DNA of 64,000 nucleotides from Adlercreutzia mucosicola DSM 19490. GTDB taxonomy: Bacteria; Actinomycetota; Coriobacteriia; Coriobacteriales; Eggerthellaceae. This document shows, piece by piece, positions 48,038 through 56,290 of this stretch. Below the pieces are notes generated by a model that had not been told where the DNA came from, ran no database searches, and saw nothing but the letters and a program-made list of their open reading frames with translations. The position numbers were made by a program, and so were the translations under genes. The stretch's first letter is position 1, and the number at the start of each line of letters is the position of its first letter. The stretch spans positions 62,001 to 126,000 of the forward strand of contig NZ_AUGK01000004.1 in NCBI RefSeq assembly GCF_000422625.1, read 5' to 3'.

Positions 48038-48570
48038 GCCAGGATCTGAAATGCGTCGTGGCCGGCTTCGGCGGCCAGGGATCGCTGTTCGCCGGCAAGG
48101 TCATCGCCACCGCCGGCCTCATGGAGGACCGCGAGGTGTCGTGGATGCCCTCCTACGGTCCTGAGATGCGCGGCGGTACCGCGAACTGCTCGGTGACCTT
48201 GTCCGATGAGCCCATCGGCAGCCCGCTCGTGCTGGATCCCAATGCGCTCATCGCGCTGAACCAGCCCTCCTTCGACAAGTTCCTCGACACCGTGGTGGAA
48301 GGGGGCGTCGTGGTGGTGGACACCGCCATGGTGCCGAACGTGGAGGAGCGTCCCGGCATCGAGGTCATCGGCATCCCCGCCACGAAGATGTGCGAGGAAG
48401 CGGGGCTGAAGGGCCTCGGCAACATCGTGCTCATCGGCAAGCTGTGGGCCACCACGGGCTTCTGCACCCGCGAGTCGCTCGACGCGGCCATCGCCAGCGT
48501 GGTGCCCGCCAGCAAGCCCGAGAAGCTCGCCCAGAACCGCCAAGCCATCGAGCTCGGCATCAACGCGTAG
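48034..48570 (+). CDS. vorC: 2-oxoacid:ferredoxin oxidoreductase gamma subunit
   Basis: 178 residues with the POR_N gamma signature GFGGQGSLFAGKVIATAG and PSYGPEMRGGTANC. It binds CoA in related enzymes. ATGA overlap with the beta subunit. It completes a four-subunit enzyme: delta, alpha, beta, gamma. Confidence 0.93.
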   Translation: MSQDLKCVVAGFGGQGSLFAGKVIATAGLMEDREVSWMPSYGPEMRGGTANCSVTLSDEPIGSPLVLDPNALIALNQPSFDKFLDTVVEGGVVVVDTAMVPNVEERPGIEVIGIPATKMCEEAGLKGLGNIVLIGKLWATTGFCTRESLDAAIASVVPASKPEKLAQNRQAIELGINA

Positions 48571-48580
48571 GAGGTTTGCT

Positions 48581-49132
48581 GTGGACGAGAATCTGAAGGA
48601 TCTAGGCGCGCGCGTGCAGGGTCTGCGCGAGGCCTGCGATGTGTCCCGCCACACCATGGCCGAGGAGCTCGGTGTGGACATCGACACCTATCGGGGGTGG
48701 GAGGAAACCGGCGAGGACATTCCCATTTCCGCTATCTACCATATGGCACGGAAGTTCTCCGTGGATCTCACCGAGATCCTCACGGGCACGGCGCCCAAGC
48801 TCGACACCTACCACTTGGTGCGTCGCGGCGAGACCGAGAAGGTGGAGCGCTTCCCCGGCTACCACTACGAGGACATGGCCAGCCGCTACGCCCGTAAGAT
48901 CATGCAGCCGCTGCTGGTCATCTTGGATCCGTGCGATGCGCCCGCCGAGTTGGTGTGCCACGACGGCCAGGAGTTCAACTACGTGCTGGAAGGCTCGCTC
49001 ATACTCACCTTCGGCGATCGCGACATCCAGTTGGACGCCGGCGACAGCATCTACTTCAACCCGGCCTATCCCCACGGGCAGCGCTGCAACGGCGAGGCGC
49101 CCTGTAAATTCATCACCATCATCGCGGAGTAG
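48581..49132 (+). CDS. XRE-family regulator with C-terminal cupin domain (copy 2)
   Basis: 183 residues from a GTG preceded by GGAGG. HTH (VQGLREACDVSRHTMAEELGVD, ending in the shared LTGxxPxLxxYxLxRxG stretch) plus cupin (LVCHDGQEFNYVLEGSLILTFGDRDIQLDAGDSIYFNPAYPHGQRC). It is a diverged paralog of the protein at 42515. It lies ten bases after the gamma subunit and six before the second synthetase, so it is within the operon. Confidence 0.9.
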   Translation: MDENLKDLGARVQGLREACDVSRHTMAEELGVDIDTYRGWEETGEDIPISAIYHMARKFSVDLTEILTGTAPKLDTYHLVRRGETEKVERFPGYHYEDMASRYARKIMQPLLVILDPCDAPAELVCHDGQEFNYVLEGSLILTFGDRDIQLDAGDSIYFNPAYPHGQRCNGEAPCKFITIIAE

Positions 49133-49138
49133 GAAACC

Positions 49139-50812
49139 ATGGATCACGTTCTGAAGAAATACTGCCCGAGAATCGACTTCGACTCCTACGAGGACTTCGC
49201 TGAGAACTTCCGCATCGAGGTGCCCGAGGCCTTCAACTTCGGCTTCGATGTGGTGGACGAGTGGGCCGCCGTCGAGCCCGACAAGCGGGCCCTTCTGTGG
49301 ACCAACGACGCCGGCGAGGAGCGTACCTTCACCTTCGCCGACATCAAGCGCCTGTCGAACCAGGCCGCCAACGCCTTTGCGGAGCTGGGTATCGGCAAGG
49401 GAGATGTGGTGCTGTGCATCCTGCGCCGCCGCTGGGAGTACTGGATCTGTGCCGTGGCCCTGTGCAAGCTGGGTGCCACCATCATCCCCGCGTCGCTGCA
49501 GCTGACGCGCAAGGATGTGGTCTACCGCGTGAACAGCGCTGATGTGAAGGCCATTGTGGCCGTGAACGACGACTACGTGTGCACCCAGGTGGAACAGGCC
49601 ATGCCCGACTGTCCGAGCGTCATCGAGAAGTTCATCGTGGACGGCAGCCGCGAGGGCTGGGTCGACTTCGACGATCTCATCGCCGGGTTCCCCGACACCT
49701 TCGAGCGGCCCACGGGCGATGCTGCGGTCACCTCGAAGGACATCATGCTCATGTACTTCACGAGCGGCACCACGGGCAATCCCAAGGCCGTCGAGCACAA
49801 CTTCGCCCATCCGCTGGGCCACATCATCACGGCGAAGTACTGGCAGCAGGTACGCGAGAACGAGCTGCACATGACCGTGACCGATTCGGGCTGGGCCAAG
49901 TTCGGCTGGGGCAAGATCTACGGCCAGTGGATCTGCGGCGCGTCCATCTTCGCCTACGACATGGACAAGTTCGTGCCCGAGAAGCTGTTGCAGAAGATCC
50001 AGGACTACCGCCTGGCCACCTTCTGCGCGCCGCCCACCATGTACCGTTTCATGCTGCAGGAGGACGTGGCGGCCTACGATTTGTCCAGTGTGCACAACTT
50101 CGCCACGGCCGGCGAGCCTTTGAACGCGGAAGTGACCATCCAGTGGGAGAAGCTCACGGGCAAGAAGATCCGCGAGGGCTTCGGCCAGTCCGAGGGCCCC
50201 GTGCTTCTGGCCACCTTCCCGTGGATCGAGCCGCGCCCCGGCTCCATGGGCAAGCCCTCGCCCTTGCTGAATGTGCGGCTTTTGGACGATGACGGCCGCG
50301 AGGTGGAGGACGGCGAGGAGGGCGCCATCTGCGTCACGGGCCTGAAAGAGGCCTATCCGCCGGGCCTGTTCGTCGGCTACTACGGCGAGCCCGAGCGCAC
50401 GGCCGAGGCCGTGGGCGGCGCCTACTACAACCTGCACGACCTGGCTTGGCGCGACTCGGACGGTTACTGCTTCTTCGTGGGCCGCGACGACGACGTCATC
50501 AAGTGCTCCGGCTACCGCATCGGCCCCTTCGAGGTGGAGAGCGCGCTGGTGGAGCACCCGGCCGTGGTGGAGTGCGCCGTCACGGCGGCACCGGATCCTA
50601 TCCGCGGCAAGGTGGTGAAGGCCACGGTGGTGCTGGCCCGGGGCTACGAGGGCACCGACGCACTGACCCGCGAGCTACAGGAGCACGTGAAGAAGACCAC
50701 CGCGCCCTACAAGTACCCGCGCATCATCGAGTACACCGACGAGCTGCCCAAGACCATCGGCGGCAAGATCAAGCGCAAGCTGATCCGCCAGACCGACGGC
50801 ATCAAGGAGTAG
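49139..50812 (+). CDS. AMP-forming acyl-CoA synthetase (copy 2)
   Basis: 557 residues, paralog of the protein at 43256. The motifs are MYFTSGTTGNPKAVEH, REGFGQSEGPVLL, FFVGRDDDVIKCSGYRIGPFEVE and PKTIGGKIKRK; the substrate-pocket segment reads VTDSGWAKFGWGKIYGQW. Different substrate ranges for the two copies are likely. It closes the locus. Confidence 0.92.
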   Translation: MDHVLKKYCPRIDFDSYEDFAENFRIEVPEAFNFGFDVVDEWAAVEPDKRALLWTNDAGEERTFTFADIKRLSNQAANAFAELGIGKGDVVLCILRRRWEYWICAVALCKLGATIIPASLQLTRKDVVYRVNSADVKAIVAVNDDYVCTQVEQAMPDCPSVIEKFIVDGSREGWVDFDDLIAGFPDTFERPTGDAAVTSKDIMLMYFTSGTTGNPKAVEHNFAHPLGHIITAKYWQQVRENELHMTVTDSGWAKFGWGKIYGQWICGASIFAYDMDKFVPEKLLQKIQDYRLATFCAPPTMYRFMLQEDVAAYDLSSVHNFATAGEPLNAEVTIQWEKLTGKKIREGFGQSEGPVLLATFPWIEPRPGSMGKPSPLLNVRLLDDDGREVEDGEEGAICVTGLKEAYPPGLFVGYYGEPERTAEAVGGAYYNLHDLAWRDSDGYCFFVGRDDDVIKCSGYRIGPFEVESALVEHPAVVECAVTAAPDPIRGKVVKATVVLARGYEGTDALTRELQEHVKKTTAPYKYPRIIEYTDELPKTIGGKIKRKLIRQTDGIKE

Positions 50813-50884
50813 CCCCGGAGCGACCGCTCCGTCCGCCGCAGCCCCTCGTTTCCCGCGCCGCCCGCCCTTATCGCGCATCGCATC

Positions 50885-50913
50885 GTGGCAACGGGTCCCC
50901 GCGGTGGTAAAAT
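50885..50913 (+). promoter_or_regulatory. Promoter of the candidate ncRNA
   Basis: GTGGCA and TAAAAT separated by 17 bases, in the 560-base gap between the synthetase and cytochrome genes. Confidence 0.55.
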
Positions 50914-50919
50914 AAGAGT

Positions 50920-51158
50920 GCCCTGCGCTCCGCGAGGGTGCGCTCTCGGGCCTTCACCAGGGGAGGGGTGGAGGCGACGGACGCGCAGGGCATTGGCGAA
51001 TGAGACGCGGCTCGCCCCAGCGTAACGGCGTCCCCGATGAGGGGTGTCGCGGTTGCGCGACAGGGAAAGGGGCCGCTGGTTCGGGGAGCCCTTGCCAAGG
51101 CGAGCGGTTCGATATACGGAGTCAATGGAGAGGGCCGCCCCGCGAGGGCGGCTTTCTT
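50920..51158 (+). ncRNA. Candidate structured non-coding RNA of unknown class
   Basis: About 240 bases between a promoter (50885-50913) and a rho-independent terminator. The first domain is closed by GCCCTGCGC and GCGCAGGGC (50924 and 50991). A second domain is closed by CATTG (50999) and CAATG (51123), and contains a long hairpin CGTAACGGCG-TCCCC/GGGG-TGTCGCGGTTGCG and CCGCT/AGCGG. No start codon with a good reading frame fits. It does not show the conserved cores of tmRNA, RNase P RNA, SRP RNA or the riboswitches I know. The cytochrome gene downstream has its own leader of about 200 bases, so the RNA seems free-standing. Confidence 0.5.
51134..51158 (+). terminator. Terminator of the candidate ncRNA
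   Basis: GCCGCCC and GGGCGGC around CGCGA, followed by TTTCTT. Confidence 0.8.
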
Positions 51159-51372
51159 GCAAATAGTCGAAAATCCGTTGCCCTGAACCATGTACGCGAG
51201 CGTTAATTTCGGGTATCATCGTTGCGAAGCGAAACCGCAAGGGGCCAGTGCGTCATCATATGGCGTCGCCATGGTCTCTCGTGGTTGGGTCAGCTGGGGA
51301 GGGCAGATCTGCTCGCTTCGATAAGAAGGAGGCCTGATGCCTCGAAGATCCCCAGATGAAAGGATGTAAAGC

Positions 51373-52092
51373 ATGTCCGAAGAAGAGAAGAGCGTCGCAG
51401 AGGACGTGGTGGTCGAGGAGACCGCCGCGCCCCAGAAGAAGCGCAAGAAGTGGCCCGTGGTCGTCGGCGTGGTCGTGGCCGTGCTCGTGGTGGCCGGCGC
51501 TGGCTTTTTCGTGTGGCACGAGCAGCCGAGCTTCTGCAACGCGATCTGCCATACTCCCATGGACGCCTATCTCCCCACCTATGAGGCCGAGGTCGATCAG
51601 GCCGGTATCGACAAGTGGGGCAACGAGGTGACCAACAGCCGTGCCATGATGGCCGCGCTGCACCGTGCCGAGGGCGACAACACCACCTGCCTCGGCTGCC
51701 ATGTGCCCACCCTGGGCGAGCAGATCCAGGAGGGTATGAACTGGGTGACGGGCAACTACGAGGTCTACCATACCCAGGCCGGCCTCACGGTGCCCACCGA
51801 GAAGACCCTCGAGGACCTCGTCGCGGCCCGCGGTCTTGAGCCGGACCAGTTCTGCCTGAACGAGTCCTGCCACAACATGACTCGCGATGATCTGATCCAG
51901 GCCACCTCTGACATGAAGCGCAACCCGCACGTGGCTCAGCACGGCGAGGTCGCTTGCGGCGAGTGCCATAAGGCTCACCGCGCGTCGGTGATGTACTGCT
52001 CCAACTGCCACAACGACGCCGAGGTGCCCGATGGCTGGATCACCGGCGCCGAGAGCAAGAAGCTCGTCAAGGCTGTGGAGGCCGGCGAATAG
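51373..52092 (+). CDS. Small membrane-anchored multiheme cytochrome c (NapC/NirT-NrfH related)
   Basis: 239 residues. A charged cytoplasmic start, one transmembrane helix at about 26-46, then heme-binding motifs: CNAICH (CX3CH), CLGCH, CLNESCH (CX4CH), CGECH and CSNCH. Three are canonical CxxCH; the other two have longer spacing, known for a few NrfH/NapC-like and CX4CH cytochromes. Proteins of this type take electrons from menaquinol and pass them to exported reductases; in Eggerthella the Cgr1 protein, with the flavoprotein Cgr2, is an example. It may serve the flavoprotein at 33220. AAAGGATG precedes the ATG. Confidence 0.88.
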   Translation: MSEEEKSVAEDVVVEETAAPQKKRKKWPVVVGVVVAVLVVAGAGFFVWHEQPSFCNAICHTPMDAYLPTYEAEVDQAGIDKWGNEVTNSRAMMAALHRAEGDNTTCLGCHVPTLGEQIQEGMNWVTGNYEVYHTQAGLTVPTEKTLEDLVAARGLEPDQFCLNESCHNMTRDDLIQATSDMKRNPHVAQHGEVACGECHKAHRASVMYCSNCHNDAEVPDGWITGAESKKLVKAVEAGE

Positions 52093-52121
52093 CCAATCAA
52101 CCAGCTGCTCTTGCGCAGATG

Positions 52122-52154
52122 CGGGGCCGTCCTTCGGGCGGCCCCCTTTTTTTT
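52122..52154 (+). terminator. Terminator of the cytochrome gene
   Basis: GGGGCCG-TCC-TTCG-GG-CGGCCCC followed by eight T. Confidence 0.93.
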
Positions 52155-52162
52155 GTTTGCAG

Positions 52163-52204
52163 AACCGTAAGGGCGACGTTACGGTTGGTTGTCCGATGGA
52201 CAAC
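52163..52204. promoter_or_regulatory. Two adjacent palindromes upstream of rubrerythrin
   Basis: AACCGTAA and TTACGGTT with an eight-base spacer, then GTTGTCC-GAT-GGACAAC. Both are perfect. They lie 116-157 bases before the rubrerythrin start and just after the cytochrome terminator, and look like operators for a redox or peroxide regulator (inference). Confidence 0.45.
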
Positions 52205-52319
52205 GCCCCGCCGTTCGATGAGCGTCGCGGTTCACTATGGAAGGCGACAGCACGGCGCGGCGGCGATGCTGTCGATGTCGTCGCCGCGACCCCCATCGGA
52301 CCGAGCAAGGAGCGCACCT

Positions 52320-52856
52320 ATGGAACTCGAGAAATCCCAAACCTGGAAGAATCTGGAATCGGCTCTGAGCCAGGAGGCCGTGGCCTATGCCGAGTACACC
52401 TTCTACGCCCAGCAGGCGGCCAAAGACGGCTACACCCAGATCTCCGACATCTTCAACGAGACGGCGGCCAACGAGCTGCACCACGCCAAGTTGCACTTCA
52501 AGAAGATGCACGACGGTGTCGTGCCCCATACGCTGCAGAACCTGAAGGACGCGCGGTCCGACGAGGACGCCGAGGTGAAGATCTACACCGATTACGCGCG
52601 CGTGGCCCGGGAGGAGGGCTTCGCCGATCTGTCGGACTTCTTCGAGGGCCTGGCCGCCATCGAGAAGAGCCACGAGGACCGCTTCGATCTGCTCATCGAG
52701 CGCATCAACAATGACGAGGTGTTCCGCCGCAAGGAAGTGAAGGTGTGGGTGTGCACCGTGTGCGGCCACATCGAGATCGGCACCGAGCCTCCGGAGAAGT
52801 GCCCCGTGTGCGCCCACCCCCGCGGTCACTTCGAGATCAAGGCCGAGAACTATTAG
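52320..52856 (+). CDS. rbr: Rubrerythrin
   Basis: 178 residues from the ATG at 52320 (AAGGAG). The di-iron four-helix domain has the ligands Glu…ExxH in EAVAYAEYTFYAQQA, NELHHAK, and IEKSHEDRF. The C-terminal rubredoxin-like part has CTVCGH and CPVCAHP. It reduces hydrogen peroxide in anaerobes. Confidence 0.96.
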   Translation: MELEKSQTWKNLESALSQEAVAYAEYTFYAQQAAKDGYTQISDIFNETAANELHHAKLHFKKMHDGVVPHTLQNLKDARSDEDAEVKIYTDYARVAREEGFADLSDFFEGLAAIEKSHEDRFDLLIERINNDEVFRRKEVKVWVCTVCGHIEIGTEPPEKCPVCAHPRGHFEIKAENY

Positions 52857-52867
52857 GAAGGTGATGC

Positions 52868-52892
52868 GGGGCGCGCGAGGCGCCCCGTTTTC
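52868..52892 (+). terminator. Terminator of rubrerythrin gene
   Basis: GGGGCGC and GCGCCCC with a five-base loop, followed by GTTTTCT. Confidence 0.85.
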
Positions 52893-52922
52893 TGCCTTTT
52901 CCGAAAAAATCTAAACCAATGC

Positions 52923-52951
52923 TTGCGCGTCAGCGTTTCGGGGTGTATGGT
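52923..52951 (+). promoter_or_regulatory. Promoter of the pyr operon
   Basis: TTGCGC and TATGGT with 17 bases between; the -35 resembles that of the ilv promoter (TTGCGT). Confidence 0.5.
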
Positions 52952-52957
52952 GCAACC

Positions 52958-53075
52958 GTCCTTTAAATGCGGTACAGAGAGGCCGACAAGGTACACCCCG
53001 TGCGCGGGGGCGCGACTGGCAAGCGTCGCGAACATAAGCGCACTCAGTGAGCCTCGTCGTCCGACGGGCTTTTTT
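52958..53075 (+). promoter_or_regulatory. PyrR-dependent attenuator leader
   Basis: A hairpin with CCTT…AAGG ends holds ACAGAGAGGCC (52974-52984), matching the PyrR-binding loop. It is followed by a terminator: GCC(T)CGTC and GACGGGC, then six T (53070-53075). The pyrR start is 90 bases further on. In known systems PyrR with UMP binds the loop and favours the terminator, so pyrimidine excess lowers expression. Confidence 0.75.
53051..53075 (+). terminator. Attenuator terminator before pyrR
   Basis: GCC-T-CGTC, loop GTCC, GACG-GGC, then TTTTTT. Located downstream of the PyrR loop. Confidence 0.8.
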
Positions 53076-53164
53076 ATTGCCCGCCGGCGGCAGCGGAAGC
53101 GCGGAAAACTCGGACGCGCTTTCGGGTTTCGTCTGTACGCACTGAACCTGAGAAGGGAGTGTGT

Positions 53165-53761
53165 ATGAACGACGCAAGCTTGGTCAAGTCCGTCTGCATG
53201 GATGCAGACGAGATCGAGCGGTCGGTGACGCGCATCGCGCACCAGATCCTCGAGGCCAACAAGGGGGCTGAGAACCTGGCGCTCGTGGGCATCGTGACCC
53301 GCGGCGATCTTCTCGCCAAGATGCTCGCCCACAAGATTCAGGAGATCGAGGGGGTGGACGTGCCCCTCGGCAAGCTGGACATCAGCTTCTACCGCGACGA
53401 CTTCGCGACCCATTTCGCCCCGGAGGTCCATTCCACCGACATCTCCTTCGATATCGACGGCAAGACCGTCGTGCTCGTAGACGACGTGCTCTACACCGGT
53501 CGCACCATCCGCGCGGCGCTGGATGCCCTCATGGACATCGGCCGCCCGGCCGCCGTGCAGCTGGCGGTGCTCGTGGACCGCGGCCATCGCGAGCTGCCCA
53601 TCCGCGCCGATTTCGTGGGCAAGAACGTGCCCTCCGCCTCCGACGAGAACGTGCGTCTGTTCCTCGAGGAAGTGGACGGCATCTCCGCCGTGGAGATCCT
53701 GGAAATCGAGCCGGGCAAGCGCGCCGGTTCCGCGCCGATCAAGAACAACGGGGGTGAGTAG
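53165..53761 (+). CDS. pyrR: Pyrimidine operon attenuator/uracil phosphoribosyltransferase
   Basis: 198 residues from the ATG at 53165 (AGAAGGGAG). The PRPP-binding loop [21 protein letters not shown] is the PyrR signature; [13 protein letters not shown] and [19 protein letters not shown] are also typical. It binds the leader RNA and controls the operon that it heads. Confidence 0.96.
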   Translation: MNDASLVKSVCMDADEIERSVTRIAHQILEANKGAENLALVGIVTRGDLLAKMLAHKIQEIEGVDVPLGKLDISFYRDDFATHFAPEVHSTDISFDIDGKTVVLVDDVLYTGRTIRAALDALMDIGRPAAVQLAVLVDRGHRELPIRADFVGKNVPSASDENVRLFLEEVDGISAVEILEIEPGKRAGSAPIKNNGGE

Positions 53762-53765
53762 GGCC

Positions 53766-54710
53766 ATGGCCTTCAACCACAAGCATCTCATCGACATCAC
53801 GGAGTATTCCGCCGACGATATCATGACCATCCTGGAGACGGCCAAGAACTTCAAGCAGGTCAACGAGCGCCGCATCAAGAAGGTACCGACGCTCAAGGGC
53901 TTCACCGTGGTGAACATGTTCAACGAGCCGTCCACCCGCACCCGCTCCTCCTTCGAGATCGCCGAGAAGCGCCTGAGTGCCGACTCCCTGAACTTCGGCG
54001 GGTCTTCCACGGCTACGGTGAAGGGCGAGAGCCTCGTGGACACCGTGAAGACGCTGTGCTCCTACAAGATCGACTGCATCGTGGTGCGCGACCGCTGGGC
54101 CGGCGTGCCCCGCAAGATCGCGGATGTGTCCGGCGTGTCGGTCATCGACGCCGGCGACGGCAAGCATCAGCATCCCACCCAGGCCCTGCTCGATCTGTAC
54201 TCCATCTGGGAGGAGAAGGGCGACCTCGCCGGCCTGCACGTCGGCGTGGTCGGCGACATCGCCCACTCCCGCGTGTGCGGCTCGCTCATCCCGGCGCTGA
54301 AGATCATGGGCTGCGAGGTGACGGTGGTGGCCCCGCCGACGCTTTTGCCCGCTCGCCCCGACATCCTGGGCGCCGACCATGTGACGAGCAACCTCGACGA
54401 GGCCCTGCCGGAGCTTGACGTGGTGTACATGCTGCGCATCCAGCGCGAGCGCTTCGAGGGCGCGCCCTACCCGAACCTGCGCGAGTACAACCTGCTCTAC
54501 GGCCTCACCGAGCAGCGCGACAAGCTGTTGAAGCCCGATGCCTGCGTGTGCCACCCGGGCCCCATCAACCGCGGCGTGGAGCTGGACAGCTTCATGGCCG
54601 ACCACCCCAAGCGCTCCATCATCCTCGACCAAGTCTACGCCGGCGTCCTCGTGCGCATGGCCGCCCTGTACCTGCTCCTAGGAGGTAGCAACGATGGCAT
54701 TGATGCTTAA
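53766..54710 (+). CDS. pyrB: Aspartate carbamoyltransferase catalytic subunit
   Basis: 314 residues. The carbamoyl phosphate site is FNEPSTRTRSSFE, and the later HPTQALLDLY and CHPGPINRGVE are conserved. It makes carbamoyl aspartate, the first committed step of pyrimidine synthesis. It starts four bases after pyrR and overlaps pyrC by 17. No regulatory pyrI gene is present. Confidence 0.97.
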   Translation: MAFNHKHLIDITEYSADDIMTILETAKNFKQVNERRIKKVPTLKGFTVVNMFNEPSTRTRSSFEIAEKRLSADSLNFGGSSTATVKGESLVDTVKTLCSYKIDCIVVRDRWAGVPRKIADVSGVSVIDAGDGKHQHPTQALLDLYSIWEEKGDLAGLHVGVVGDIAHSRVCGSLIPALKIMGCEVTVVAPPTLLPARPDILGADHVTSNLDEALPELDVVYMLRIQRERFEGAPYPNLREYNLLYGLTEQRDKLLKPDACVCHPGPINRGVELDSFMADHPKRSIILDQVYAGVLVRMAALYLLLGGSNDGIDA

Positions 54711-55986
54711 AAACGCCCGTCTGATCGACCCGCAGATCGGCCTGGACGAGGTGGCCGACATCCTCATCCGCGACGGCAAGATCGTGGAGGTGGGCCACAA
54801 TCTCACCATGGAGAAGGGCATCGAGCGCGACCTCTCCGGCAAGATCGTCACCCCGGGCCTCGTGGACATGCACGTGCACTTCCGCGATCCGGGCCAGGAG
54901 CAGAAAGAGGACATCGCCTCCGGTTCCCGCGCCGCGGCCCATGGCGGCTTTACCGCCGTGTGCACCATGCCCAACACCGACCCGGTCGTCGATGACGCCG
55001 TGGCCGTGGAGTACGTGAAGGCCCGCGCCGCCGCGGTGGGGAAGTGCCGCGTCATCCCGTCGGGCGCCTGCTCGAAGAATCTCAAGGGCGAGGTGCTCGC
55101 CGACATGGGCGACATGTACGCCCACGGCGCCCCGGTGTTCACCGACGACGGCCACGGCATCCAGGACGCCGGCATGATGCGCCGCGTCATGGACTACGCC
55201 CGCCAGTTCGACACCGCCATCATGGTGCACTGCCAGGACGACTCGCTCGTGGCCGACGGCCAGGTGAACGAGGGCGTGGCTTCCACGCGCCTGGGCATGG
55301 TGGGCTGGCCGGCCGAGGGCGAGGAGCTGGAAATCGCCCGCGACATTGCGCTCTGCCGCCTGACCGGGTGCCCCCTGCACATCCAGCACATCACCACCAA
55401 GCGCGGGCTCGATCTGGTGGCCGCCGCCAAGGCCGAGGGGCTGCCCGTGACCTGCGAGGTGACCCCGCACCATATGTTCCTCACCGAGGACGCCATCACC
55501 GCCGAGTACCAGACCTCGCTGAAGGTGAACCCGCCCCTGCGCACCGCCGAGGACGCCGCCGCCCTGGTGGAAGGGCTGAAGAACGGCGTGATCGACGCCA
55601 TCGTGACCGATCACGCCCCCCACACCGATTGGGAGAAGGACCGCGAGTTCGAGCTGGCGCCCTTCGGCATGACCGGCCTGGAGACCTCCCTCGGCCTCGT
55701 GCTCACGCACCTCGTGCGCGCCGGCGTCATCGACTACGGCCGCATGGTCGAGGCCATGGCCGTGGCCCCGCGCGCCATCCTGCGCCAGGAGCCGGTGAAG
55801 ATTGAGGCCGGCAGCACCGCCGACCTCACGGTCATCGATCCGGAGGCCGTCTGGACCGTGGAGGTGGAGGACTTCTGCTCCAAGGCCAACAACTCCGGCT
55901 TTATCGGCGCCGAGCTTGTGGGCCGCGCCACCGATGTGTACGTGGGCGGCTGGGCCACCATGGAGGACGGCGCCATCGTCGAGTAG
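54694..55986 (+). CDS. pyrC: Dihydroorotase
   Basis: 430 residues, class I type. The metal site starts with DMHVHFRDPGQE, then the TAVCTMPNTDP segment, HCQD, HIQHITTKRG, and VTDHAPHT near the end. AGGAGGT lies inside the end of pyrB. It closes the dihydroorotate ring. A strong terminator follows, and the rest of the pathway is 4.6 kb further on. Confidence 0.97.
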   Translation: MALMLKNARLIDPQIGLDEVADILIRDGKIVEVGHNLTMEKGIERDLSGKIVTPGLVDMHVHFRDPGQEQKEDIASGSRAAAHGGFTAVCTMPNTDPVVDDAVAVEYVKARAAAVGKCRVIPSGACSKNLKGEVLADMGDMYAHGAPVFTDDGHGIQDAGMMRRVMDYARQFDTAIMVHCQDDSLVADGQVNEGVASTRLGMVGWPAEGEELEIARDIALCRLTGCPLHIQHITTKRGLDLVAAAKAEGLPVTCEVTPHHMFLTEDAITAEYQTSLKVNPPLRTAEDAAALVEGLKNGVIDAIVTDHAPHTDWEKDREFELAPFGMTGLETSLGLVLTHLVRAGVIDYGRMVEAMAVAPRAILRQEPVKIEAGSTADLTVIDPEAVWTVEVEDFCSKANNSGFIGAELVGRATDVYVGGWATMEDGAIVE

Positions 55987-56014
55987 CCCCGGCTTCGATA
56001 CCAGTGCTCGTGCG

Positions 56015-56043
56015 AGACCCCCTTCAGCGAAGGGGGTCTTTTC
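56015..56043 (+). terminator. Terminator of pyrRBC
   Basis: AGACCCCCTTC and GAAGGGGGTCT with a very small loop, followed by TTTTCT. Confidence 0.93.
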
Positions 56044-56239
56044 TATGGGGCAGGCGGCAAGGGCTGCGGGGCGGACGGTTTCTCTCTTTCTATACGAAAG
56101 GGCCTCAGGGAGAAAACGTGTGGGTGATCGGGTCGTTTCGGTGCGGGAAGGCTCTCCTACAATGGGGTGCACCGGCGCTTGTGGAGGTTTTCTCCGGAGT
56201 TGAGCGGAGCAAGTAAACCTATGCTAACATCTCCCGCCG

Positions 56240-56261
56240 TAAGTTTGCTAAAGCTAACTAA
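56240..56261. promoter_or_regulatory. DtxR/IdeR-like iron box
   Basis: GTTTGCT and AGCTAAC around AA (one mismatch in the arms), extended by TAA on either side. It resembles the 19-base DtxR/IdeR consensus TTAGGTTAGSCTAACCTAA, and lies 30 bases before the iron-type transporter. The remaining 55987-56240 region holds the pyr terminator and no gene that I can support. Confidence 0.5.
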
Positions 56262-56290
56262 TCTCGTCAACAAAGAGAAAGGAACTGACC

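Noticed and set aside
50920-51158. The structured RNA as RNase P RNA, tmRNA, SRP RNA or a 6S RNA
   Set aside because: The conserved cores (GAGGAAAGTCC, tRNA-like ends, GGAAGNAGC-type SRP loop) are missing, and the ends do not pair as in 6S RNA.
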